Shown one piece after another: positions 26,415 through 35,432 of a stretch of DNA of 64,000 nt. The DNA lies in NCBI RefSeq assembly GCF_014641495.1, contig NZ_BMHV01000006.1, positions 62,001 to 126,000 on the forward strand. The letters run 5' to 3'. Numbering within the stretch: the first letter of the stretch is position 1; every line of letters starts with the position of its first letter. A model generated the notes under the pieces. It worked only from the letters and a program-made list of their open reading frames with translations. It was not told the DNA's origin and made no database searches. Source of the stretch: Terasakiella brassicae. Lineage in GTDB: Bacteria > Pseudomonadota > Alphaproteobacteria > Rhodospirillales > Terasakiellaceae. The translations under genes and the position numbers were made by a program.

Positions 26415-26442
26415 GAATATCTTTTAATTGACGGGCGAAACC

Positions 26443-26499
26443 TGATGGCAAAAGGGATCGACAAGCATTTTGCTTGTTCGACGCCCTGGCTTTTGTCAC
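26443..26499 (+). promoter_or_regulatory. Expression-platform hairpin between riboswitch and NO reductase
   Basis: An imperfect long hairpin: CGACAAGCA / TGCTTGTTCG at the tip, AGGG / CCCT below, and CAAAAG / CTTTTG at the base. It ends about six bases before the GGGAG ribosome-binding site of the NO reductase gene. No U tract follows, so control would more likely act on translation than by intrinsic termination. Confidence 0.5.
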
Positions 26500-26511
26500 G
26501 GGGAGTTGACG

Positions 26512-28785
26512 ATGCCCAGCATTCATTTGAAGAAATGTAGAAATATGGCAGAAATGCTGATTGATAAAAAACTGTGGTTCGTACAGTTTTTTACGATTTC
26601 TTTTATCTGTCTGGCCGGATTGTATTTTTTAGGAGACCGGACCTATTCCAGTGCTCCGCCCTTACCGGATTATCTGGATGAAGCCGGACAGGTTATTTTA
26701 TCGCAAGATCAGATTAAACGCGGCCAGAAGCTCTTTCATTTACGCGGTCTGATGAATTATGGCTCTTTTTGGGGGGATGGGGCAGAACGTGGCCCGGATT
26801 TTAGCGCCGAGGCTTTGCATCTGATGGGGCAAGCCATGCGCCGCTATTATGAACAGGAACAAGCCGCACCCTTGCCGGATTTTGAACGCGATGCGATTGC
26901 CGCCCGTGTTAAACGTGAAATTCATTTCAACAGATGGAATGAGTCGTCGAATGTGGTTTTGCTGAATGCGGCCCAAGTCCATGCCATTGACGAAATTGCC
27001 ATCTATTATCAGGCTATGTTTCGTGATCCGGCCCATCCCGGATATTTTCGCGCCGGATATATTCGTAACCCGCAGGATATAAAGGACTTATCCGCCTTTT
27101 TCTATTGGGGAGCATGGGTTGCGGGCACGGACAGACCCGGTGAAAACCATACCTATACCCATAACTGGCCTTATGACCCGGATGTCGGAAATGAACCAAG
27201 TGCGCCCACCTATTTTTGGAGCATGGTTTCCATCTTTGTTTTATTTCTAGGCATTGGTTTGGTTCTGTATGTGTATGGCCAAATGAAATCAACCCATTAT
27301 GATCCGTTTCACAGTCATGGCGAACGGTCTTTAAGCACAGCTGATCTGGAACAGAAAACCATTCGCCCCACACAACGCGTCACTTATAAATTTTTTATGT
27401 TGGCAATGACATTGTTTGCCTTGCAAGTCTTGTTCGGTATTTTGGCGGCAACTGATTTTGTCCGCCCCTTTGGTCTATATCTGGGCGAAATTATCCCGTT
27501 TAATGTCGCGCGCAGTTACCATACTTTGTTTCAGATCATGTGGTTTTTTATCTGCTGGGCAGGTTATACGATTTTCTTTTTGCCCGCCCTGTCCCAACCG
27601 CCCAAGGGGCAAGTCGGTTTGATTAATCTGATGTTCTGGATGTGCGCTTTTGTCGGGGTCGGCGGTATGATCGGGATTTATCTGGGGCAAACAGGCCGGA
27701 TAAACGATACGCTTTCTTATTGGTTTGGCAGTCAGGGCTGGGAATTTATGGAATTGGGCCGGGCGTTTCAAATTCTGTTGTTGGTCGCCTTCAGCCTGTG
27801 GATCCTGATTATTTATCGCGGGATCAAACCGCATTTAAACCGGCAAAATATTTGGTCGGTTCCTGCCTGGTTGTTATATGGCAGTGCGGTCATGGTGCTG
27901 TTTTTGTTTTTCAGCCTGTTGGTTTTGCCGGATAGCAATTTTGCCGTGGCTGATTTTTGGCGCTGGATGGTTGTTCATATGTGGGTGGAAGTCACGTTTG
28001 AAGTTTTTACCACCGTGATTGTGGCCTATATGATGGTGCAAATGGGATTGATCACGCGACTTATGGCAGAACGGGTGATTTTTCTGGCGGTTATGTTGTT
28101 TTTTGCAACGGCAACATTGGGGGTGGCCCATAATTTTTACTGGATTGCCAAACCGACCAGTATTATTGCGCTGGGCAGTGTGTTTTCCACCCTTCAGGTC
28201 TTGCCGTTATTACTGTTGACGCTGGATGCGTGGCGTTTGCATCAGGAAAAACAGCGGGCAACCGGGTTGCAGGGACAAGGCAAACAAACCCGCGTGATGA
28301 CGGAGGTCTGGTATTTTATCCTTGCAGTCAATTTCTGGAATGTGTTTGGCGCCGGTGTATTTGGTTCCCTGATTAACCTGCCGATTGTCAATTATTTTGA
28401 ACATGCGACCTATCTGACCGGGAATCATGCACATGCGGCCATGTTTGGCGTAAAAGGCAATATCGCCATTGCCGGGATGCTGTTCTGTTGCCAGCATTTG
28501 TTATGTGAAACCCGTTGGAATGCAAAACTTTTGCGCACGGCCTTCTGGTCATTAAATATCGGGGTGGCTTTGATGATGTTTCTCGATCTTTTTCCAGTCG
28601 GGGTCTATCAGGTCATCACCGTTTTGGAAGAAGGTTTCTGGAAAGCCCGTTCATGGGAAGTTGTTTCCGGTGAGGTTTTTCGCAATCTGACGATTTTCCG
28701 ATCTGTCGGGGGGATTTTGTTTGTGGTGGGCGGTGTGGTGCCGTTGGTGTGGTTTGTCCTCAGTCGGAAACGTTCAATTCAATAA
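26512..28785 (+). CDS. norB: Quinol-dependent nitric oxide reductase (qNorB)
   Basis: A 757-residue haem-copper oxidase superfamily member that reduces two NO to N2O with quinol electrons in the inner membrane. The N-terminal extension, with one membrane helix and a periplasmic domain (about residues 20-230, including QKLFHLRGLMNYGSFWGDGA), marks the fused qNOR type rather than the two-subunit cNOR. About twelve catalytic-core helices follow, with histidine-bearing segments such as RSYHTLFQIMWFF, WVEVTFEVFTTV and LTGNHAHAAMFGVKGN. I chose the ATG at 26512 for its GGGAG site. No norC, norQ or norD neighbour exists; the only upstream control element seen is the cobalamin riboswitch. It converges on the Coq4-like gene with a 12-bp overlap. 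Confidence 0.94.
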   Translation: MPSIHLKKCRNMAEMLIDKKLWFVQFFTISFICLAGLYFLGDRTYSSAPPLPDYLDEAGQVILSQDQIKRGQKLFHLRGLMNYGSFWGDGAERGPDFSAEALHLMGQAMRRYYEQEQAAPLPDFERDAIAARVKREIHFNRWNESSNVVLLNAAQVHAIDEIAIYYQAMFRDPAHPGYFRAGYIRNPQDIKDLSAFFYWGAWVAGTDRPGENHTYTHNWPYDPDVGNEPSAPTYFWSMVSIFVLFLGIGLVLYVYGQMKSTHYDPFHSHGERSLSTADLEQKTIRPTQRVTYKFFMLAMTLFALQVLFGILAATDFVRPFGLYLGEIIPFNVARSYHTLFQIMWFFICWAGYTIFFLPALSQPPKGQVGLINLMFWMCAFVGVGGMIGIYLGQTGRINDTLSYWFGSQGWEFMELGRAFQILLLVAFSLWILIIYRGIKPHLNRQNIWSVPAWLLYGSAVMVLFLFFSLLVLPDSNFAVADFWRWMVVHMWVEVTFEVFTTVIVAYMMVQMGLITRLMAERVIFLAVMLFFATATLGVAHNFYWIAKPTSIIALGSVFSTLQVLPLLLLTLDAWRLHQEKQRATGLQGQGKQTRVMTEVWYFILAVNFWNVFGAGVFGSLINLPIVNYFEHATYLTGNHAHAAMFGVKGNIAIAGMLFCCQHLLCETRWNAKLLRTAFWSLNIGVALMMFLDLFPVGVYQVITVLEEGFWKARSWEVVSGEVFRNLTIFRSVGGILFVVGGVVPLVWFVLSRKRSIQ

Positions 28786-29367
28786 ACGCATACTTTCCCC
28801 GGCATAGGGGTAACGTTTGGCTTCCAGTGCGTAATAGGCTTTTAACAAGGCGGTATCAATGCCCAGCCTGTTGCGCACCTCGCCCAATGTTTTATCCATA
28901 AGAGGGCCGTAATCAACCTTATCCAGCGCGTCACTGCGGCAAAGCATGCCAAGATGCAGCCCATCGCGGAAAATTTCTAGATCGTCTTCTTTAAATTTGT
29001 AGACATCAGGGTAAAGATATTGTGAGATCAGGCGATAAAGCTTTTCTTCCAACGCACCGACCTGTCCGGTTGATCCCATCGTAAAACCAATCACAAAGGC
29101 CTCATCCTTGGGTAACATACCCCGGCCTAGCAAAATATGGATGCAGTCATGATCATCCAGATTAACGGCCCCGTGAAAAAGCTCAAGCCCCGGCAGGCGA
29201 AACCGTGGGTTTTCCACCAATTGTATGATCAGTGGAATCGCACCCTGCCCATGAGAATGCAAATGCATATCGGCCAAGGCGTCCTTCAGCAATATATTGT
29301 TTTGTGACAGGGGGATATGCCAGTCTTTATAGGTCTGTCCCCACTGTGATTTCATCAATGGTTTCAT
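28774..29367 (-). CDS. Coq4-like protein (HDxxH-x11-E motif)
   Basis: A 197-residue soluble protein. I see HDCIHILLGRGMLPKDE near residue 73, which fits exactly the HDxxH-x11-E metal-binding signature of Coq4, the ubiquinone-biosynthesis protein reported to act in C1 decarboxylation/hydroxylation. Overall similarity elsewhere is not obvious, and it is shorter than mitochondrial Coq4. It is convergent with the quinol-using NO reductase gene, with overlapping 3' ends. A role in quinone metabolism is inference from motif and context. Confidence 0.6.
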   Translation of the reverse strand: MKPLMKSQWGQTYKDWHIPLSQNNILLKDALADMHLHSHGQGAIPLIIQLVENPRFRLPGLELFHGAVNLDDHDCIHILLGRGMLPKDEAFVIGFTMGSTGQVGALEEKLYRLISQYLYPDVYKFKEDDLEIFRDGLHLGMLCRSDALDKVDYGPLMDKTLGEVRNRLGIDTALLKAYYALEAKRYPYAGESMRLLN

Positions 29368-29514
29368 ATTTATGATATGGGGTATAAATTAGAAAAAACG
29401 AGAAGTATATTTAGTTCCCGAGATCGGGATTATGCCTTGCTCTTTTGAATCCTTCTTGGGATAGTACGGGTTTAAATCATAAACTCATAAAAAAATGCGG
29501 CGGAAGTTAATCTG

Positions 29515-30549
29515 ATGAAACTCGGTCATTCATTCTCCAATTGGAAAAAGGCCTTAACCGCCTTTGGATTTGTTGCTTGTAGTGCCCTGCCCGCTTTTGC
29601 ACAGTCTTCGGCAAGTGTTGTGATGTACCACCGTTTTGGAGAAGAGAGTTTCCCATCGACAAACATTTCAATCGAACAGTTTGAATCACATCTGCAAGAG
29701 ATCAAGACAGGCGAGTATAACGTTTTGGCCTTAAGCGATCTGGTTGATAAAATCCGTGCGGGCGAGGAACTGCCTGATAAAGCCCTAAGCATTACCATTG
29801 ATGACGGTTATGCCAGTATTTATGAGAAAGCCTATCCGCGTTTTAAAAAGGCGGGTATTCCTTTTACCGTTTTTATTTCAACCGACCCCATTGATCGGGG
29901 CTATGCCGGGCATTTAACCTGGGATCAAATTCGTGAAATGGATAAAGATCCCTTGGTCAGCATTGGGGCGCATACGGCCAGCCATCTTCATATGGCAGCG
30001 GCGTCACAGTCGCGCATGGGCGATGAAATGTCACGATCGCTTGAACGCCTTGAAAAAGAATTGGGCTACCGTCCCGATTTATTTGCTTATCCTTATGGGG
30101 AAGCCAGTTTGACCGCCGTGTCCGTGGTGCGTGGGTTTGGAATGCGTGCGGCATTTGGACAGCATAGTGGTGCCGTTGGCATTGGGGACGATATTTATTA
30201 TCTGGCCCGATTTGCCTTAAATGAAAAATATGGGGATCTGAAACGTTTTCAAATGGTGGCACAGGCTAAATCCCTGCATGTTAAAGACATCGGGCCGCGC
30301 GATATGATGGTGGGCAGTCGCAATCCGCCGATTATCGGTTTTACCGTTGGTGAAAAAGTCGGGGATCTGGATACCTTGGCCTGTTTTTCTTCCCATGAAG
30401 GAAAGGTGCGTTTAGAACGATTTGACCGCCGCGTGGAAGCCCGGTTTGAAAAAGAGATGCCGGTGGGCCGTACGCGGTTGAATTGTACGATGCCGGCAGG
30501 GGACGGACGCTGGCGCTGGTTTGGACGTCAGTTTTACGTTGCCCCTTGA
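29515..30549 (+). CDS. Polysaccharide deacetylase family protein
   Basis: A 344-residue exported protein: signal peptide (about residues 1-29), then a NodB-homology domain. The catalytic/metal motif TIDDGY lies near residue 94 and HTASH near residue 152, with FAYPYGE further on. The C-terminal about 90 residues form an extra strand-rich domain (DTLACFSSHEGKVRL...). The family removes N- or O-acetyl groups from polysaccharides; the substrate here is unknown. glnD follows 39 bp downstream. Confidence 0.9.
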   Translation: MKLGHSFSNWKKALTAFGFVACSALPAFAQSSASVVMYHRFGEESFPSTNISIEQFESHLQEIKTGEYNVLALSDLVDKIRAGEELPDKALSITIDDGYASIYEKAYPRFKKAGIPFTVFISTDPIDRGYAGHLTWDQIREMDKDPLVSIGAHTASHLHMAAASQSRMGDEMSRSLERLEKELGYRPDLFAYPYGEASLTAVSVVRGFGMRAAFGQHSGAVGIGDDIYYLARFALNEKYGDLKRFQMVAQAKSLHVKDIGPRDMMVGSRNPPIIGFTVGEKVGDLDTLACFSSHEGKVRLERFDRRVEARFEKEMPVGRTRLNCTMPAGDGRWRWFGRQFYVAP

Positions 30550-30588
30550 ATTTGACTATAGTGCATTTAGAAAAGTGTTAAAAAAAGA

Positions 30589-33372
30589 ATGGCCAAAATC
30601 CGAAAACAACGCAAAATCATTGACCGCAAAGCCTTGTGGGCCGAATTGGAAAATATGGCCGGTTGGTCCGGCTATTCTTCTAAAATGCAAAATGATGTTT
30701 TGAAGTTGTTCAAAGGGGCCTTGAAAGACGGGCGTCAGGAAATCAAAGATCGGTTTGAACGAAAAGAAGCTAACGGAATTGTCACGTTTCATAATTATGC
30801 TTTTTTAATCGATCAAATTATCCGCACCCTTTACGATTTTACCACCAAATACGTTTATGCCATTCATACCCCGACCAAGGCGGAACAGTTTTGTGTGGCG
30901 GCTGTCGGTGGATATGGGCGTGCGGAAATGGCGCCGCAATCCGATATCGATTTGCTGTTTCTGTTGCCTTATAAGCAGACGCCCAAGGTCGAACAGGCTG
31001 TGGAATATATGCTGTACCTGTTGTGGGATCTGGGTCTGAAAGTCGGTCATTCCACCCGCAGTATTGATGAATGCATTAAACTGGCAAAAGATGACTTAAC
31101 CATTCAGACCGCCCTGCTGGACGGGCGGTATTTGTGGGGGAACAAAGACCTTTTTGATGAATTTCAGCAACGTTTCAAAGAAAAGGTGATTGATGTGTCG
31201 GGGCGTCAATTTGTTGATGCCAAGTTGGAAGAACGCGATGAACGCCACCAACGCATGGGCGATACCCGTTATGTGGTCGAACCCAATTTGAAAGAAGGCA
31301 AAGGCGGTTTGCGCGATCTGCAAACGCTTTATTGGATCGGTAAATATATTTACGGTGTGGAACGTTGGCGCGAACTGGTCAAATACGATGTGATTACGGC
31401 AGATGATGCGGCGGCTTTTAAAAAGGCGGTGAACTTTTTATTTTCTGTGCGGTGTGCCCTGCATTATCTGACCAATCGTGCGCAGGAAAGTTTGACATTT
31501 GATGTGCAAAACCAATTGGCCCTGACTTTTGGATATAAAGACCGGGGCAATTTGCGCGCTGTTGAACGTTTTATGAAACATTATTATCTGACGGCAAAAA
31601 CGGTTGGGGATTTGACGCGTAATTTATGTGCGGTTCTGGACGAACAACACAAAAAACAGCAACAGCGTTTTACCATGCTCACCAACCTGTTTAAACGCAA
31701 TGTGGAAGGGTTTGGAGTTGATTCCGGGCGTTTAACACTGGGGGATAAGGATGCGCTGGTCAAAAATCCGCTGTTGATGTTTGAACTGTTCAGTGTGGCG
31801 CAGGAACATGATCTGGATATTCATCCTTTTGCCTTAAAACAGGTGCGTGCCAATTTGCGTTTGGTCGATCATGATCTGCGCGACGACCCGGATGCCAACC
31901 GTCTGTTTATGGATATGTTGACCTCGCTTAAAAAACCGCAGCGCATTTTGCGGATGATGGGGGAAGTCGGTCTTTTGGGTAAATTTATCCCAGATTTTGC
32001 CCGTGTTACGGCCCAGATGCAGTACGACATGTATCATACCTATACGGTTGATGAACATACCATCAAGGCGATTGGGGAACTCAACAGTATTGAGTTGGGC
32101 GAAAATGCAGATGAATTACCGGCAAGTTCGGTTGCCATACATGAAATTATTTCACGGCGTGCCCTTTATGTGGCGGTGATGCTGCATGATATTGCCAAGG
32201 GCCGTGGTGGGGATCATTCTGAATTGGGCGCAGAGGTTGCGCTGGAACTCGGTCCGCGTCTGGGGTTGGATGACGAAGAAACCGAAACAGTTGCATGGTT
32301 GGTACGCCATCATTTGACCATGTCCAATGTGGCGTTTAAACGCGATCTAGAAGATCCCAACCTGATCAAGCAATTTTGCGATATTGTCCAGTCACCGGAA
32401 CGCCTGCGCCTGCTGTTGGTTTTAACGGCCTGTGATATCCGTGCGGTTGGGCCGGATGTCTGGAATGGCTGGAAAGGTAACTTGCTGCGCGTTCTTTATA
32501 TGCGGGCGTTGGAGGTTTTAAGCGGCGGGGAATTGGCCGCCGGTGGTGTTCAGGCCCGTGTGACAGCCAAGCAAAATGCCCTGCGTGATGCGTTACAGGA
32601 TTGGCCGGCAGACGAGATTGAAGAATTTATTGAACAAGGCAACCCCGGTTATTGGCTGAGTTTTGAAACAGATGTTCAAGCCAGGCATGCTGCCCTTGTC
32701 AGGCGGGCGGCACAGGAAGGTGGCCCGATTCATATCAATGTGGAACATGATACCTTTAACAATGTCAGCGAGATTTCCATTTATACGGCGGATCACCCGG
32801 GGTTGTTCTCGATCATTGCCGGGGCGATGGCGTTGACCAACGGGTCTATTGTCGATGCAAAAATTGCAACGTTATCAAACGGCATGGCGCTGGATACGTT
32901 TTCTGTACAGGATCACAGTGCGGAAGCCTTTGATTCAGAAACAAAAATCAAACGTTTGGCAGAACGGATTGATAAGGCCTTAAAAGGTGAGATTTATCCC
33001 GCCAGCGAATTGGAAAAAGTCACCAAGAATACCTTAAAATCGCGCCGCGATGTCTTTACGGTTTCCCCGCGTGTTTTGATCGATAATAAAGTGTCCAATG
33101 CCTTTACTGTGGTGGAAGTCAATGGACGTGACCGGCTGGGCTTTCTTTATGATGTAACCCGCACGTTGACCGATTTGGGCCTGCAAATCAATTCTGCCCA
33201 TATTGCAACGTTTGGGGAACGCGCGGTCGATGTGTTTTATGTCAAAGACGTTTTTGGTTTGAAGGTAAATTCAGAAAGTAAACTGGCGAACATCAAGACG
33301 CGCTTGTTGCAAACCATTACCGAAGAAAATTTCCATAAACCGGAAAAACGGCGCGAACGTCTGGGTGTTTAA
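30589..33372 (+). CDS. glnD: [Protein-PII] uridylyltransferase / uridylyl-removing enzyme
   Basis: A 927-residue glutamine sensor that uridylylates and deuridylylates PII proteins. It has the nucleotidyltransferase motif GGYGRAEMAPQSDIDLLF near residue 106, an HD phosphohydrolase domain with HDIAKGRGGDHS near residue 532, and two C-terminal ACT domains (about residues 725-800 and 840-915) that bind glutamine. Size and order are standard. PII genes are not in the window. Its 3' end overlaps the convergent uracil-DNA glycosylase gene by 4 bp. Confidence 0.97.
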   Translation: MAKIRKQRKIIDRKALWAELENMAGWSGYSSKMQNDVLKLFKGALKDGRQEIKDRFERKEANGIVTFHNYAFLIDQIIRTLYDFTTKYVYAIHTPTKAEQFCVAAVGGYGRAEMAPQSDIDLLFLLPYKQTPKVEQAVEYMLYLLWDLGLKVGHSTRSIDECIKLAKDDLTIQTALLDGRYLWGNKDLFDEFQQRFKEKVIDVSGRQFVDAKLEERDERHQRMGDTRYVVEPNLKEGKGGLRDLQTLYWIGKYIYGVERWRELVKYDVITADDAAAFKKAVNFLFSVRCALHYLTNRAQESLTFDVQNQLALTFGYKDRGNLRAVERFMKHYYLTAKTVGDLTRNLCAVLDEQHKKQQQRFTMLTNLFKRNVEGFGVDSGRLTLGDKDALVKNPLLMFELFSVAQEHDLDIHPFALKQVRANLRLVDHDLRDDPDANRLFMDMLTSLKKPQRILRMMGEVGLLGKFIPDFARVTAQMQYDMYHTYTVDEHTIKAIGELNSIELGENADELPASSVAIHEIISRRALYVAVMLHDIAKGRGGDHSELGAEVALELGPRLGLDDEETETVAWLVRHHLTMSNVAFKRDLEDPNLIKQFCDIVQSPERLRLLLVLTACDIRAVGPDVWNGWKGNLLRVLYMRALEVLSGGELAAGGVQARVTAKQNALRDALQDWPADEIEEFIEQGNPGYWLSFETDVQARHAALVRRAAQEGGPIHINVEHDTFNNVSEISIYTADHPGLFSIIAGAMALTNGSIVDAKIATLSNGMALDTFSVQDHSAEAFDSETKIKRLAERIDKALKGEIYPASELEKVTKNTLKSRRDVFTVSPRVLIDNKVSNAFTVVEVNGRDRLGFLYDVTRTLTDLGLQINSAHIATFGERAVDVFYVKDVFGLKVNSESKLANIKTRLLQTITEENFHKPEKRRERLGV

Positions 33373-33947
33373 AGACTAAGGTGGTGATGAACGAGGCGGC
33401 GTAAGTCAGGAAGCAGCTCATCTTCAAACCACGGATTTTTCTTGATTAAATTCGTTACCCGCCAACTGGGATGGGGCAAAGGCAGGTATCCGTCTTTGAG
33501 ATATTCTGACCAGTGATGCACGGTTTCGGTCATGGTTTTCTTTTGAACGCCTTTTAAATAACGGTTTTGGGCATACGACCCAACCAGCAAGGTCAGTTGT
33601 AAATTTTCCAATTCCTGTAAGACCTTATCATGCCATGTGGGGGCGCATTGTGCAGGTGGCGGTTTATCCCCGCCTTTATCCAATCGTCCCGGATAACAAA
33701 GACCCATCGGCATAATGGCGATTTGACTGTCGTCATAAAACGTTTCTTTATCCACAGCCAGCCAGTCACGCAAACGCTCCCCGCTTGGATCATCCCACGG
33801 CACACCGCTTTCATGTACCTTTGTGCCCGGGGCTTGTCCGATGATCAAAATCCGCGCTGATTTTTGTGCCCGAATGACCGGACGCGGCCCTAAGGGTAAG
33901 TCTTGGCACAAGGTACAGGCGCGTATTTCCTTGAGTAAGTCTTCCAT
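33369..33947 (-). CDS. Uracil-DNA glycosylase superfamily protein
   Basis: A 192-residue member of the UDG fold. The motif LIIGQAPGTKVHESGVPWDD near residue 34 is motif A-like, and LPLPHPSWR near residue 155 is motif B-like with the conserved histidine. Only one CxxC (CTLC, residues 11-14) is visible near the N-terminus, so a 4Fe-4S cluster as in family 4 is uncertain. It may remove uracil or another damaged base, or belong to the non-repair members of the superfamily. It abuts the sirtuin gene without a spacer. Confidence 0.85.
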   Translation of the reverse strand: MEDLLKEIRACTLCQDLPLGPRPVIRAQKSARILIIGQAPGTKVHESGVPWDDPSGERLRDWLAVDKETFYDDSQIAIMPMGLCYPGRLDKGGDKPPPAQCAPTWHDKVLQELENLQLTLLVGSYAQNRYLKGVQKKTMTETVHHWSEYLKDGYLPLPHPSWRVTNLIKKNPWFEDELLPDLRRLVHHHLSL

Positions 33948-34673
33948 TTAATCCGCCAATAACGCGTCTATATAAGCCGGAACAATCTGACTTGCCGGGC
34001 CGTAGATGGTTTCTTGAAACTGGGTGGCCCCGTTGGATGGATCGAGATTCAGTTCAACCGTGTGACAGTGACCCAAACCGGATACGGCTTGTACAAAACC
34101 GGCAGCGGGATAGACGTTGCCGGATGTCCCGATGGACATAAAAAGATCAGCATCTTGCAAGGCGGCGTAAATATCATCCATTTGTAAGGGGATTTCACCA
34201 AACCAGACCACATGGGGGCGCAAACCGCCGATTTCGGCACAATCGGGACAGGGGGTGTCGATATAGAGATCCTCTTCCCAAAGATGCAAAGCACCGCAAT
34301 GGTTACAGCGGATTTTCATCAATTCCCCATGCATATGAATAATATCTTTTGATCCGGCAAGTTCATGCAGGTTATCGATATTTTGTGTGACGATCAGGAC
34401 ACGTCCGGGCCAGTTGCGTTCCAGTTTAGCAAGGGCAAGATGAGCGGGATTAGGTTGAGGTTTCTCACAAACCAATTGTTTGCGCCGGGCATTATAAAAA
34501 GCCTGCACCATTTTTGGGTCACGTTGAAAGGCTTCGGGGGTGGCAACATCTTCCAGGTTGACTTTTGACCAGATACCCCCTTCGCAACGAAATGTATCCA
34601 GACCCGATTCACGTGAAATACCCGCGCCTGTCAGGATGACGATGGTGCCTTCTTTGTCGATACGTACATTCAT
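33948..34673 (-). CDS. cobB: NAD-dependent protein deacylase, Sir2 family
   Basis: A 241-residue sirtuin that removes acyl groups from lysines at the cost of NAD. GAGISRESGLDTFR near residue 16 and TQNIDNLHE near residue 95 are NAD-binding motifs. The catalytic histidine is in HMHGE, and four zinc cysteines occur as CNHC and CPDC. In bacteria such enzymes reactivate acetylated acetyl-CoA synthetase, and an acsA gene lies 16 kb away in this window. The ATG at 34673 has GGGAG upstream; a TTG at 34685 is less likely. Confidence 0.94.
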   Translation of the reverse strand: MNVRIDKEGTIVILTGAGISRESGLDTFRCEGGIWSKVNLEDVATPEAFQRDPKMVQAFYNARRKQLVCEKPQPNPAHLALAKLERNWPGRVLIVTQNIDNLHELAGSKDIIHMHGELMKIRCNHCGALHLWEEDLYIDTPCPDCAEIGGLRPHVVWFGEIPLQMDDIYAALQDADLFMSIGTSGNVYPAAGFVQAVSGLGHCHTVELNLDPSNGATQFQETIYGPASQIVPAYIDALLAD

Positions 34674-34712
34674 GGTTGCTCCCAAATTCGTTTGAATTCA
34701 TATTAGGGGAAA

Positions 34713-35204
34713 ATGAAAAGGGAGAAAAGTGTGGTTAAAGTCCTGTTTGTCTGTCTGGGAAATATTTGTCGCTCCCCCACTGCACAAGGGGTGTTTCGTG
34801 ATTTGGTGAAGCAAAAAGGCTTGCAAGACCATATTCAAACCGATTCTGCGGGAACCGGGGATTGGCACGTGGGTAAAGAACCGGATAAACGGGCACAAGC
34901 TGCCGCAAAGGTGCGTGGCTATGATCTTTCGGATTTACGGGCACGTCAGGCCAAGCCGATTGATTTCAAAGAATTTGATTATGTTCTGGCGATGGATCGC
35001 AGCAACTATGCGCAACTGCAACAGATTTGCTTGCCCGGTTATGAAGACCGTTTGCATATGTTTTTAGGCTTTGACCCCAACAGCCCGGAAGAAGAAGTTC
35101 CCGACCCCTATTATGGCGGCCCGGCCGGATTTGATTATGTATTGGATTTGGTGGAAGAAGCCTCAAACGGTTTGTTGCGCGATATTGAACGGAATTATCT
35201 TTAA
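34713..35204 (+). CDS. Low-molecular-weight protein tyrosine phosphatase
   Basis: A 163-residue phosphatase. The P-loop VCLGNICRSPTAQG near residue 12 carries the nucleophilic cysteine, and DPYYGG near residue 131 carries the general acid. A GTG at 34731 with GGGAG ahead of it is an alternative start giving a shorter N-terminus; the ATG at 34713 has AGGGG upstream. It is divergent from the sirtuin gene across 39 bp. No polysaccharide export or tyrosine kinase genes adjoin it, so the substrate is unknown. Confidence 0.92.
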   Translation: MKREKSVVKVLFVCLGNICRSPTAQGVFRDLVKQKGLQDHIQTDSAGTGDWHVGKEPDKRAQAAAKVRGYDLSDLRARQAKPIDFKEFDYVLAMDRSNYAQLQQICLPGYEDRLHMFLGFDPNSPEEEVPDPYYGGPAGFDYVLDLVEEASNGLLRDIERNYL

Positions 35205-35208
35205 GGAT

Positions 35209-35385
35209 TTATAGTTTTCCGTCTTTAATAAACTGTCTGTAATCAAGTTCAGGAATAATATATTGATGTTCTTTGGCGTGTCCGATTTGGACGACAAGTT
35301 GATCATCTAAAATCATACGGTCTAGCTTGTGCCCATCTTGTGGATATAGACCGTGAGGTGTTTGTATTTCATAAGGGTATGTCAT
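35209..35385 (-). CDS. Small hypothetical protein (58 residues)
   Basis: ATG at 35385 to TAA at 35209 encodes a 58-residue soluble protein starting MTYPYEIQTPHGLYPQDGHK, with an AGGA ribosome-binding site eight bases upstream. It includes DDQLVVQIGHAKEHQYIIPE and ends in DGKL. It fills the otherwise empty gap between the phosphatase and diguanylate cyclase genes and lies 47 bp downstream of the latter on the same strand. I do not recognise the family. Coding is supported by the ribosome-binding site, fit to the gap and a well-mixed composition. Confidence 0.6.
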   Translation of the reverse strand: MTYPYEIQTPHGLYPQDGHKLDRMILDDQLVVQIGHAKEHQYIIPELDYRQFIKDGKL

Positions 35386-35432
35386 ATTTTGGTCCTTTCT
35401 TTTTCAATTTATGAAAAGACGAGACGATTAAT

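Noticed and set aside
26249-26431. A 60-codon open frame across the cobalamin riboswitch
   Set aside because: It coincides with conserved RNA elements. The peptide looks random, and the RNA explains the sequence.
34607-34622. Possible fifth parS site (CGATTCACGTGAAATA)
   Set aside because: It matches only 13 of 16 positions and lies inside the sirtuin coding sequence, so chance is likely.
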